The notes under the pieces: model-generated
Told to the model about the DNA's origin: nothing
Seen by the model: only the letters and a program-made list of their open reading frames with translations
Database searches by the model: none
Shown here: piece after piece, positions 17,187 through 24,592 of the stretch
Layout: each line of letters begins with the position of its first letter
How positions within the stretch are numbered: the first letter of the stretch is position 1
Translations under genes and position numbers: made by a program
DNA from: Bacillus sp. EB106-08-02-XG196
GTDB lineage: Bacteria > Bacillota > Bacilli > Bacillales > Cytobacillaceae
Direction of reading: 5' to 3'
Assembly (NCBI RefSeq): GCF_013396335.1
Contig: NZ_JABWSY010000010.1
Span: forward strand, 43,517 to 107,516
DNA: 64,000 nt

Positions 17187-17525
17187 TTAACTTATCAAAT
17201 CAGGGGAGGAGATAACATAATTCGACTGATGAAAAACGGGTAGAAGGAAGATAAGACTCTTCGTGTATATCCTAGGAGAAATTCTGTGAATGGTGACTAC
17301 GAGCTGTGAAATTAAGGTAAGTACTCCAATAAGGTAAAGATGGTGTAAATGTTTATCTTCATCATCGGAAGTTGATTTCGTATTCCAATCATCAATTGTT
17401 AGAACTGCTTTATGTTCATGATGTAGATGAGTCATTACCTTAGACTGATGAAGAAAAACTGTAAAGAATATGAAGGCAAGGAGCAATGCGATGGGAAGTA
17501 TTTTCACCTTCTTTATCGTAATCAC
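17187..17525 (-). CDS. Small two-helix membrane protein with His-rich loop
   Basis: Up to 112 residues with two hydrophobic helices (about 9-28 and 64-82) and a histidine-rich loop between them (HLHHEHK, then DEDKHLHHLY). A metal-binding role can be imagined but is not supported by any family I know. The start is unclear: AAAGGAGG at about 17526-17533 overlaps the GTG at 17525, and the best-spaced downstream codon is an in-frame ATA, not ATG, with another GTG further in. The pair with the 37-residue gene downstream is oriented away from rlmCD. Confidence 0.6.
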   Translation of the reverse strand: MITIKKVKILPIALLLAFIFFTVFLHQSKVMTHLHHEHKAVLTIDDWNTKSTSDDEDKHLHHLYLIGVLTLISQLVVTIHRISPRIYTKSLIFLLPVFHQSNYVISSPDLIS

Positions 17526-17699
17526 CTCCTTTCGGGAATGTTTTAATTATAAACACTTTTGTTATGTTGTTAAATTAAAATGCTCCGACATTTTACGCGC
17601 GAAGGTAAAGAGGTTAGTTTCAATTTATGGCTGTTTTCGCAATTAGATTGGGTTTATGATACAATCTTGCTAGTCAAATCGGAGTAAAGGAAGTAAAAA

Positions 17700-19073
17700 A
17701 TGAAAAAAACAATACCGGTTAATAAAAATGATTATATAGATGTGGTATTTGAGGATTTAACCCATGATGGTGCTGGGGTCGCGAAGGTGGATGGATTTCC
17801 AGTGTTCGTACCGAACGGGCTTCCCGGCGAAAAAGCGCAGGTTAAAGTGATTAAAGTGAACAGGGGTTATGGCTTCGGACGTTTGATCGAAATTTATGAA
17901 AAAAGCCCATACCGCGTTGAAATTCCTAACAGTGAATTGCATAAGTATGGCGGCTGCCAGCTTGAGCATATCAGCTATGAAGGACAGCTGAAATATAAGG
18001 AAAATCAAGTCAAGCAAGTGCTCACCCGTATTGGTAAACTGGAGAATGTTATCGTGCACCCGATTCTAGGGATGGACAACCCATGGCATTATCGAAATAA
18101 AGCACAAGTCCCAGTCGGTGAAAAGGATGGGAAGCTGATTGCTGGATTTTTTAAACCTAGAAGTCATGAAATTGTTGATACAGATGAAAGCTTGATCCAG
18201 CTCCCAGAGATAAATGGGGCAGTCCAAGCTGTAAAGGAAATCTGCAATGAGCTAGGGATCGCTGCTTATCAGGAAGAGTCACATAAGGGAGTACTCCGCC
18301 ACATCATGGCCCGTTTTGGAAATCAAACTGGCGAGCTTATGGTTGTGCTCATTACGAGAACGGCGGATATTCCGAATAAAAACAAACTGGTCGAAGAGAT
18401 TATCGCGCGGCTGCCGAAGGTAAAGTCGATTGTACATAACGTGAATTCAAAGCGAACAAATGTGATCCTTGGCGAAAAAACCACCGTCCTTTGGGGCAAT
18501 GAAGTAATTTATGACTTAATAGGTGATGTTAAGTTTGCCATTTCTGCTTTGTCCTTCTATCAGGTGAATCCTGTTCAAACGAAGATTCTTTATGATAAGG
18601 CACTTGAATATGCAGGGCTTAATGGGGAAGAGTCAGTCATCGACGCCTATTGTGGGATTGGAACCATTTCCTTATTTTTAGCACAAAGGGCAAAGAAGGT
18701 TTTCGGAGTAGAAGTCGTTCCTGAGGCGATTGAAGACGCAAAACGGAATGCAGAGCTCAATGGAATGACGAATGTTGAATTTGAAGCTGGGGAAGCAGAG
18801 GTTGTGATTCCAAAGTGGTATAAAGAGGGGAATTCTGCTGATGTGCTCGTGGTGGACCCGCCGCGCAAGGGCTGTGACGAAACCTTCTTGCAAACGATTA
18901 TTGAAATGAAGCCGAAAAAGGTTGTCTATGTATCCTGTAACCCAGCCACACTTGCACGGGATTTACGGATTTTAGAAGACGGCGGATATAAAACGGTTGA
19001 AGTTCAACCGGTTGATATGTTTCCACAGACTACACATGTGGAGTGCGTGGCGCAACTCATATTAAATTTTTAA
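17700..19073 (+). CDS. rlmCD: 23S rRNA (uracil-C5)-methyltransferase RlmCD
   Basis: A 457-residue enzyme of the RumA/TrmA class. An N-terminal TRAM domain ([17 protein letters not shown]) leads into the catalytic domain with the SAM loop [14 protein letters not shown] and the nucleophile C413 in [14 protein letters not shown]. In B. subtilis the single enzyme (YefA) makes m5U747 and m5U1939. A GGAGTAAAGGAAG stretch precedes ATG 17700. A strong terminator follows. Confidence 0.95.
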   Translation: MKKTIPVNKNDYIDVVFEDLTHDGAGVAKVDGFPVFVPNGLPGEKAQVKVIKVNRGYGFGRLIEIYEKSPYRVEIPNSELHKYGGCQLEHISYEGQLKYKENQVKQVLTRIGKLENVIVHPILGMDNPWHYRNKAQVPVGEKDGKLIAGFFKPRSHEIVDTDESLIQLPEINGAVQAVKEICNELGIAAYQEESHKGVLRHIMARFGNQTGELMVVLITRTADIPNKNKLVEEIIARLPKVKSIVHNVNSKRTNVILGEKTTVLWGNEVIYDLIGDVKFAISALSFYQVNPVQTKILYDKALEYAGLNGEESVIDAYCGIGTISLFLAQRAKKVFGVEVVPEAIEDAKRNAELNGMTNVEFEAGEAEVVIPKWYKEGNSADVLVVDPPRKGCDETFLQTIIEMKPKKVVYVSCNPATLARDLRILEDGGYKTVEVQPVDMFPQTTHVECVAQLILNF

Positions 19074-19100
19074 AATACATACAAGCTCTCTAGTTAAACT

Positions 19101-19148
19101 AACCTCAATTTCGTTAGGATTCGCTTTCGAAATGGGGGTTCTTTTTTT
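19101..19148 (+). terminator. Terminator of rlmCD
   Basis: A 13-base stem with one mismatch (19101-19113 with 19128-19140, AACCTCAATTTCG arm) followed by seven T. Confidence 0.85.
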
Positions 19149-19236
19149 CTCTCCCCTTGGCTAGTGAATCCCTGTTTATTTTCTTGATTTTTGATGATAT
19201 GATGTGAATAAATACACCTTAATCGGCGGTGATGAA

Positions 19237-19503
19237 GTGAATAAAGTTTTATCTTCAGAAGAACTCATGAAACATATTGATGATATGGATCGCGAAAATT
19301 CAGTCATGCAATTTTCTATCCCAGGTAAAGGGAGGTTTACCCTTGTTCTTCAAGAGGAAGACGATCATTCAATAGAAGCTGATGTAAAGAAAAATCCGCA
19401 GCTTGAAATTATGTTTAAGGAAAGTGAAGTGCAATACAAGGAAGGACTTGGAATTACCACCTCAGACCTTTTAAAGTCACTTTCAGAAAAGGATTTCAGG
19501 TAA
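19237..19503 (+). CDS. Type II toxin-antitoxin system antitoxin (candidate)
   Basis: An acidic 88-residue protein just before a RelE/ParE-like toxin gene and overlapping it by TAATG. It has no recognised DNA-binding motif; the central part (QFSIPGKGRFTLVLQEEDD) reads like a beta-rich antitoxin fold. The frame opens at GTG 19204, but GGCGGTGAT at 19228-19236 better serves GTG 19237. The last 17 residues (GITTSDLLKSLSEKDFR) recur in a decayed copy at 21728-21784. The role is inferred from the partner. Confidence 0.65.
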   Translation: MNKVLSSEELMKHIDDMDRENSVMQFSIPGKGRFTLVLQEEDDHSIEADVKKNPQLEIMFKESEVQYKEGLGITTSDLLKSLSEKDFR

Positions 19504-19787
19504 TGGGAATCCGTAATGTAATTTGGACTCCAGCTGTGAGAGAGAAACTTATTGAATTTAGTAGTTCAAGATTTACTCTAGAAGAAACTCTCGATTTTAT
19601 TTCTCAACTTGTATTAGAAACAGAGGATTTATTAACAAATCCTCTTATAGGAAAAGCATATACTGAGGAATTCGGAAAATACAAAGGGATTTCAAGAATT
19701 GTTATTAAAAAGTTTCAAATTTATTTTAAACAAGTTAAAAATGATCTTGTTATTATTGCGATTTTGTTTCCAGGTGAGAATAAATAG
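19503..19787 (+). CDS. RelE/ParE-family toxin (candidate)
   Basis: A 94-residue protein with the ParE/RelE layout: an N-terminal WTPAVREKLIEF helix, a GKAYTEEFGKYKGISRIVI strand segment, and a C-terminal VIIAILFPGENK strand. Such proteins cut ribosome-bound mRNA or poison gyrase; which applies here cannot be told. ATG 19503 overlaps the antitoxin stop, the usual coupling for these pairs. It lies at the edge of an accessory segment with the ArsR operon. Confidence 0.7.
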   Translation: MGIRNVIWTPAVREKLIEFSSSRFTLEETLDFISQLVLETEDLLTNPLIGKAYTEEFGKYKGISRIVIKKFQIYFKQVKNDLVIIAILFPGENK

Positions 19788-19812
19788 AGATAAAATTTAA
19801 TTGAAAAATTGG

Positions 19813-19858
19813 AAGGGTCAGTCCTCCATCACCTTAAAAGAGTGGGGGTCTGACCCTT
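19813..19858. repeat. GGGTCAGACC-type hairpin after the toxin gene
   Basis: AAGGGTCAG at 19813-19821 pairs with CTGACCCTT at 19850-19858 across a 28-base loop. There is no clear T-run, so it may be a repeat hairpin and not a terminator. Confidence 0.5.
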
Positions 19859-19927
19859 ATTGTACATTTTGTACAGCAATTTATTCAATATCTTCCATTT
19901 TCTCCATTTCCTCTTACGTTATTCCAA

Positions 19928-19965
19928 AAGGGGCAGCTAGTTATAATGACTAACTGCCCTTTTAA
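19928..19965 (+). terminator. Terminator-like hairpin before the ArsR operon
   Basis: GGGGCAG with GTTA pairs with TAAC and TGCCC across a short loop (a three-base bulge on the left arm) and is followed by CTTTTAATT. Confidence 0.5.
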
Positions 19966-19992
19966 TTGTAATAAATTCGACACAACCAAAAC

Positions 19993-20018
19993 TATAAAAC
20001 TAGAAAATTAGTTTTATA
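19993..20018 (+). promoter_or_regulatory. Operator of the ArsR-type repressor
   Basis: A perfect 10-bp inverted repeat, TATAAAACTA and TAGTTTTATA, separated by six bases and ending 22 bases before the arsR-type start. It overlaps the probable -10 region, the usual place for ArsR/SmtB autoregulation. ATG at 20041 is preceded by GGGGGG. Confidence 0.75.
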
Positions 20019-20040
20019 ATATTACATAGGGGGGATGAAA

Positions 20041-20412
20041 ATGAACTTAACTTGGAATATAAAGTCAAATGAGAATATGTCTGAGATTCGGGCAAAAGCT
20101 GAGGATCAATTTCCAGTCATGACAGACAAGGAAGCACTGAAGAAAGCCGCCGATTTCTTCAAGGCTATAGCAGATGAAACACGCATGAAAATTATAACTT
20201 TGCTATACATCGAAGATTTGTGTATGTGTGAAATTGTAGCTGCATTAGGCGGAGCTTCTTCAACGATTAGCCACCACCTAAGGATTATGGAAAAGGGAAA
20301 TATCATTCAATCACGTCGTGAAGGGAAGTTTACGATTTATAGTGTAAATAAGGATAAATTAACACCTTTATTGCCGTCCTTACTAAACGGCAGCTCCTTT
20401 TTGGTAGGTTAG
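20041..20412 (+). CDS. ArsR/SmtB-family metalloregulatory repressor
   Basis: A 123-residue winged-helix repressor. The metal-sensing helix carries DLCMCEIVAAL, an ELCxC-type site seen in ArsR/CadC members that bind thiophilic ions, and the recognition helix reads SSTISHHLRIMEKGNII. Ligand binding should release the operator at 19993-20018 and allow the downstream permease and thioredoxin-like genes to be made. ATG 20035 is also in frame but lies in the ribosome site, so ATG 20041 is chosen. Arsenic is the default guess, but other metalloids or stresses are possible. Confidence 0.9.
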   Translation: MNLTWNIKSNENMSEIRAKAEDQFPVMTDKEALKKAADFFKAIADETRMKIITLLYIEDLCMCEIVAALGGASSTISHHLRIMEKGNIIQSRREGKFTIYSVNKDKLTPLLPSLLNGSSFLVG

Positions 20413-20437
20413 AATAATCAGTCTGGAGATGACTCTT

Positions 20438-21442
20438 GTGAGTATTTTTGAATGGTTAAATAACCAATTACTTAAGATGGACTGGCTAAGTAACTCGGTT
20501 GCTTATCTAGTTGAAGATGTATTCGGGTTAAACGTAAATGAACCTGTTGGAGGAAGTATTTACTTCTTTATTTATGATGTAATAAAAATCTTTATCTTAC
20601 TTTCAGTTCTCATTTTTATTATTTGTTATATTCAAAGTTATTTTCCACCTGAAAGAACGAAGAAAATCTTAGGCAGATTTAATGGATTTACCGCCAATAT
20701 ATTAAGTGCTTTACTAGGTACTGTTACCCCGTTTTGTTCCTGTTCATCGATTCCTTTGTTTATAGGTTTTACAAGCGCGGGATTACCAATTGGGGTTACT
20801 TTTTCATTTCTAATATCCTCTCCCCTTGTTGACATAGCCTCTGTTATCTTGCTAGCTAGTATCTTTAATTGGAAAATTGCGTTTGCCTATGTCATTGTTG
20901 GTCTCGTCTTAGCTGTTTTAGGTGGGACGATTATGAGTAAGCTAAAACTAGAAAAGTATATTGAACCGTTTGTTTTTAATAATAAAATGGTGGATGTTGA
21001 CCCGGTGGGGTTAACTGCTCATGAGAGAGTGGGATTTTCAAGGGAACAGGTTACGGATATTATTAAGAAAGTTTGGTTATATATTTTCATTGGTGTTGGT
21101 ATAGGTGCAGCCATCCATAACTGGATTCCTGAATCTGTGATAAGCGCAGTACTAGGTCAAGACAAATGGTACTCTGTTCTATTAGCGACTATTGTTGGAA
21201 TACCAATGTATGCAGATATTTTTGGGACACTTCCGATTGCAGAAGCTTTGGTTGGTAAGGGTGTAGGCATTGGAACGGCACTTGCATTTATGATGGCAGT
21301 AACCGCACTCTCACTTCCATCGATCATTATGTTAAAAACGGTCGTTAAACCAAGGCTGTTGGCGATATTCGTAGTTATTGTTTCAATTGGTATTCTCATT
21401 ATTGGATATATTTTTAATATATTTAGTCACCTATTCTTGTAA
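20438..21442 (+). CDS. DUF318/ArsP-family permease
   Basis: A 334-residue membrane protein of the PF03773 (ArsP_1) family with 8 or more helices. The cysteine-rich segment TPFCSCSSIPLFIGF followed by AGLPIGVTFSFLISSPLVD is diagnostic. Some members export organoarsenicals; many have no known substrate. The frame begins at ATG 20429, but GGAG ends right before it; GTG 20438 is correctly spaced. It is in one operon with the ArsR gene upstream and a CxxC thioredoxin-like gene 40 bases downstream. Confidence 0.88.
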   Translation: MSIFEWLNNQLLKMDWLSNSVAYLVEDVFGLNVNEPVGGSIYFFIYDVIKIFILLSVLIFIICYIQSYFPPERTKKILGRFNGFTANILSALLGTVTPFCSCSSIPLFIGFTSAGLPIGVTFSFLISSPLVDIASVILLASIFNWKIAFAYVIVGLVLAVLGGTIMSKLKLEKYIEPFVFNNKMVDVDPVGLTAHERVGFSREQVTDIIKKVWLYIFIGVGIGAAIHNWIPESVISAVLGQDKWYSVLLATIVGIPMYADIFGTLPIAEALVGKGVGIGTALAFMMAVTALSLPSIIMLKTVVKPRLLAIFVVIVSIGILIIGYIFNIFSHLFL

Positions 21443-21482
21443 AAATGATCTTAAAGATTTTAAAAACAAGGAGTGATTTATT

Positions 21483-21722
21483 ATGTTGATTAAGATTTTA
21501 GGTACTGGGTGCAGAAACTGTGTTACTTTAGCGGAAAATACAAAAAAGGCACTTGAAGAGTTAGGTAAGGTTGCGGAAATAGTGAAAGTTGAAGACATCA
21601 AAGAAATTATGAGTTATGGAATTATGTCTACCCCAGCTTTAGTCATTGATGAAAAGGTAGTCTCTTATGGAAAGGTTCTAAAGCCTAAAGATATTGCTAA
21701 ATTAATTGAAAATGCACAGTAA
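21483..21722 (+). CDS. Small thioredoxin-like (redox-active disulfide protein 2 family)
   Basis: A 79-residue thioredoxin_3-type protein with active site GTGCRNC (C10 and C13) and a cis-Pro loop MSTPALVID. Proteins of this kind are commonly encoded beside DUF318 permeases and ArsR regulators, and could supply or accept electrons for substrate handling at the permease cysteines. AAGGAGTGATTTATT gives a strong start at ATG 21483. It ends the three-gene operon. Confidence 0.88.
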   Translation: MLIKILGTGCRNCVTLAENTKKALEELGKVAEIVKVEDIKEIMSYGIMSTPALVIDEKVVSYGKVLKPKDIAKLIENAQ

Positions 21723-21727
21723 ATGGA

Positions 21728-21784
21728 ATTGGAGTTACTACCTCGGATCTATTAAAGTCACTCTCAGAAAATGATTTTAGCAAC
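21728..21784 (+). pseudogene. Decayed 3' fragment of an antitoxin gene
   Basis: Bases 21728-21778 match the end of the antitoxin gene at 19446-19496 with about 9 differences in 51, most of them silent, and translate to IGVTTSDLLKSLSENDF against LGITTSDLLKSLSEKDF. There is no start codon or toxin gene beside it. The two copies bracket the toxin and ArsR-permease segment, which suggests that this block arrived or was rearranged within an older toxin-antitoxin locus. Confidence 0.7.
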
Positions 21785-21852
21785 AAAGACCTTAAATTTG
21801 AAAACTACCAGCACCCACTGTGCTGCCACATACACTCTAAGTGGAACTACTG

Positions 21853-21896
21853 CCCCGCAATCGTTATACTCAACTAACGACGACGGGGGTTTTTTA
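21853..21896. terminator. Terminator of the ArsR operon, shared with mocR
   Basis: CCCCG and TCGTTA arms (21853-21866) pair with TAACGA and CGGGG (21875-21888) and are followed by six T on the plus strand. It abuts the mocR stop on the other strand. Confidence 0.8.
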
Positions 21897-23291
21897 CCCC
21901 CAAGCCTTTTTTAAGAGCTCGACACCAAGCTCAATTTCATCAGAAGAAAGATGACTAAATCCAAGTTTAATGATTGGGTTATCGGAATTATTGTTAATAA
22001 AGTAGAGTGAGGTGGGATACACTTTTACACCATAAGAAGCAGCACGCCCGATTAACCATTCTTCTGAACGGTTTAGGTGTAATTTGATTAATAAGTACAA
22101 ACCAGACTGCTCACCTATAATAGAAATAGTTTGGCCGAATTGGTTTCTTAATTCAGAAACTAAGTGCAGCATTTTTCTTTTATAAACAAGACGCATTCGT
22201 TTAACGTGGCGATTCCATTCTCCTACTTCCATAAATTTCGCCATTGTGAGTTGGCTGAGAAGCGAAGTGGGACTCTCAAAATGAATAAAACGCTTTTTAT
22301 AACGAGTTAAAACTGGCTCTGGCAATACCATATAGCTTAAACGGATTCCTGGAAGAAATGACTTTGAGAAATTCCCTAAATAGATAACTCTTGCTGAATC
22401 TATGGAGGCAAGAGCAGGAAATGGTTTTTGTGTATAGCGGAACTCACTATCATAATCGTCTTCGATAATAATCCCGCGCATCTCGTTAACCCAATGAATA
22501 AGCATTTGCCGTTGTTGAATGGACATGCTTACTCCAATTGGACTTTGGTGGGAAGGGGTTACATAGATTAATCGTGATTGCGTTTGTTCTAATTGTGAAA
22601 GGTCAGCACCTGTTTCATAAACCGGCAAAGTTTCAAACCTAAAATGATGGAATTGAAAAGCTTCCCTAGCCCCGTCGTAACCAGGGTCTTCAACGATAAT
22701 ACTCTGGAATTCATCCTTCAATATATGTCCAAGGTATATAAGCATTTGTTGGGTGCTGCTTCCGATAATAATTGCATTCGGATTTGTTTTCACTCCCCGT
22801 GATTGGAATAAATAGGTGGAGATTTGTTCTCGCAAGGCTATTTCCCCAAAGGGTTCTCCGTACCGAAAGCTATCCTGTAATGTTAATACTTGATTGGCAA
22901 TTCTCCTCCAAATTTTCACTGGGAAGTGTGTTTGATCTACGGCATCTGCCCTGAAATTAACTACCGGAGGTTTCTTAGACTCTGTTTGCTTTTTATTATG
23001 TGAGATTGAAGCCTTCTGAAATATTACGGGTTCTAACTCATTTACCAAATAACCTTTGCGGCCCTCTCCACGAATATACCCTTCAGCAACAAGCTGTTCA
23101 TATGCCATTAAAGTTGTATTACGGCTTACATGTAAGGACTCTGCAAGTTGACGAATGGAGGGCAATTGCTCATTCGCCAAAATGTCTCCTTGTTCAATAA
23201 ATGATTTAAATTTTTCGTAGATTTGTTTGTATTTTGGGGAGTTACCTTTAAAAGTAAAAATAGTATTATTCAATTGCATTCCCTCTGACAT
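21894..23291 (-). CDS. MocR/PdxR-type regulator (GntR HTH plus aminotransferase domain)
   Basis: A 465-residue fusion: an N-terminal GntR winged helix (QLPSIRQLAESLHVSRNTTL) and a fold-type I aminotransferase-like domain with the PLP lysine in YLGNFSKSFLPGIRLSY. Such proteins sense PLP or an amino compound and regulate a neighbour. The frame starts at ATG 23291, but AGAGGG on the minus strand overlaps that region and a TTG at 23273 is better spaced, so the first six residues are doubtful. It is divergent from the paiB-like gene with about 110 bp between, so that gene is a likely target. Confidence 0.9.
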   Translation of the reverse strand: MSEGMQLNNTIFTFKGNSPKYKQIYEKFKSFIEQGDILANEQLPSIRQLAESLHVSRNTTLMAYEQLVAEGYIRGEGRKGYLVNELEPVIFQKASISHNKKQTESKKPPVVNFRADAVDQTHFPVKIWRRIANQVLTLQDSFRYGEPFGEIALREQISTYLFQSRGVKTNPNAIIIGSSTQQMLIYLGHILKDEFQSIIVEDPGYDGAREAFQFHHFRFETLPVYETGADLSQLEQTQSRLIYVTPSHQSPIGVSMSIQQRQMLIHWVNEMRGIIIEDDYDSEFRYTQKPFPALASIDSARVIYLGNFSKSFLPGIRLSYMVLPEPVLTRYKKRFIHFESPTSLLSQLTMAKFMEVGEWNRHVKRMRLVYKRKMLHLVSELRNQFGQTISIIGEQSGLYLLIKLHLNRSEEWLIGRAASYGVKVYPTSLYFINNNSDNPIIKLGFSHLSSDEIELGVELLKKAWG

Positions 23292-23400
23292 GTATATTTG
23301 TTTATTATTGTACCTTTTTTTATGTCAGTTTGTATAATACTATTTCTTTATTGGAAGTTTATTCATTAAAATTCATTTGCTAGTTGAAAGGGTGATTATT

Positions 23401-24024
23401 GTGTACATTCCTAAGCAATATCATATGGATCAAGATGAGGCAGTTCAATTTATGAAGTCTCATCCGTTTGCATTATTAGTTACTGTCGATAAACATCGTC
23501 CCATTGCTACACATATCCCCTTAGAGATTCGTGAAGATGGCGGGAAAGTCTATGCAATAGGGCACATCGCCTTTGGAAATTTGCAGAAAAAGACTTTGGA
23601 TAATAATGCTGATGTGTTGCTTATTTTTCAAGGACCGAATTCTTACATATCATCAAGTTGGTATACGGTCGAAGAGGTACCAACATGGGACTATCTAGCC
23701 GTACATGCGTATGGAACAGCACGCATTGTTACTGGCGATGAGTTGATTTCGGATTTGAAAATGCTGCTCAACCGTTACGAGGCTCACCGGGAAAAAGGGA
23801 GGCTGTGGGATACATTCGATCCTGAGTTGCTTGAGAGCGAAATGAAAGGCATTGTTGGTTTTAGAATAGAGATTACCTCAATTCAAGCTTCAGCGAAAAT
23901 GAGTCAGAATCGAAGCGACACAGATTACAAAAATATCGTTACAGAACTTGGAAAATCAAAAGAACAAGGGGAAACTCAGGTTGCCAAGTGGATGCGTGAG
24001 CAACGGAAAGGGTTGTTTGAATGA
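23401..24024 (+). CDS. paiB: PaiB-family FMN-binding protein
   Basis: A 207-residue protein of the PaiB/FMN-binding split-barrel family, the same length as B. subtilis PaiB. The opening MYIPKQYHMDQDEAVQF, the segment ATHIPLE, and VPTWDYLAVHAYG are characteristic. PaiB is annotated as a negative regulator of sporulation and protease genes, but the fold suggests flavin or heme binding. The frame reaches GTG 23377, but AAAGGGTGAT precedes GTG 23401 with good spacing. Probably controlled by the divergent MocR protein. Confidence 0.88.
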   Translation: MYIPKQYHMDQDEAVQFMKSHPFALLVTVDKHRPIATHIPLEIREDGGKVYAIGHIAFGNLQKKTLDNNADVLLIFQGPNSYISSSWYTVEEVPTWDYLAVHAYGTARIVTGDELISDLKMLLNRYEAHREKGRLWDTFDPELLESEMKGIVGFRIEITSIQASAKMSQNRSDTDYKNIVTELGKSKEQGETQVAKWMREQRKGLFE

Positions 24025-24027
24025 TTT

Positions 24028-24320
24028 GTAGAAGAGTATGATGTGTTGTGTCGTATTTTGGCTCTTAAGACTGGTGCCAAAGTGATCTCTGTTGGGAAAA
24101 TGCGATGGGGATGAAAGTGGGAAAATGTTTATTGGAAAAATAGGTAAGACATGGCATCAACATAAAGTTGTAGATTTTTTTTTGTGAAAAAGTGTTAATT
24201 GGAATACCGGGTTGCTCTTCAACCAATTTAGATACGGACTTATACGAAGAAATCGGGCTTATGCTTGATCTAGAAAATGCCATCACCACTCAAGCTGCGT
24301 CGAATGCTGCCTGTTGCTAA
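24028..24320 (+). pseudogene. Possible frameshifted gene remnant, unidentified
   Basis: No intact gene is present between paiB and 24441. Three short open stretches in different frames follow one another and read protein-like: one with YDVLCRILALKTGAKVISVG up to a stop at 24112, a second with MFIGKIGKTWHQHKVVDFF ending in a 9-T run, and a third with VLIGIPGCSSTNLDTDLYEE ending in AACC at 24320. Joined, they could be one gene broken by two frameshifts. I cannot name a family, and chance is a real alternative. Confidence 0.3.
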
Positions 24321-24395
24321 CCTTACGATAATTAATAGCAGATGGGAACGAGAATCTATAAAAGATTCACGCTCAGTGTGTTTCTCATTTAAAGA

Positions 24396-24427
24396 AAGGC
24401 AACCCACCCTAGCGGGGGAGTTGCCTT
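24396..24427 (-). terminator. Terminator of the radical SAM/peptide operon
   Basis: AAGGCAAC and GTTGCCTT arms with further C/G pairing inside (24396-24427). On the minus strand it is followed by TTCTTT. It lies 14 bases past the stop of the small peptide gene. Confidence 0.75.
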
Positions 24428-24441
24428 CTACTGTTTTATGC

Positions 24442-24528
24442 TTATTTTAAATTGCCTGGGACTGATTTCATTATTTTTCCAGTGTTCTGGTTGTTAACTG
24501 GAGATATAGCTGGGCGTAATACACGCAT
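24442..24528 (-). CDS. 28-residue peptide, candidate radical SAM substrate (RiPP precursor)
   Basis: On the minus strand AAAGGTGGTGA stands 5 bases before ATG 24528, which opens a 28-codon frame ending at TAA 24442, just ahead of a terminator. It starts 64 bases after the radical SAM/SPASM stop, on the same strand. The peptide begins MRVLRPAISP, has NNQNTGK in the middle and ends SVPGNLK. It has five basic and no acidic residues, three prolines, and no Cys, Trp, Tyr or Phe. Most known radical SAM peptide chemistries use Cys or aromatic residues, so the modification, if any, would be of another kind. Its role as substrate is inferred from position. Confidence 0.65.
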   Translation of the reverse strand: MRVLRPAISPVNNQNTGKIMKSVPGNLK

Positions 24529-24592
24529 GTAACTCACCACCTTTCCATATTGATTAATTGTTAGTCACCTAGCAATTGTTTAGATGTTTTCT

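Noticed and set aside
24174-24320. Cys-ending plus-strand frame as a second RiPP precursor
   Set aside because: No start codon with a ribosome site, opposite strand to the maturase, and beyond its terminator.
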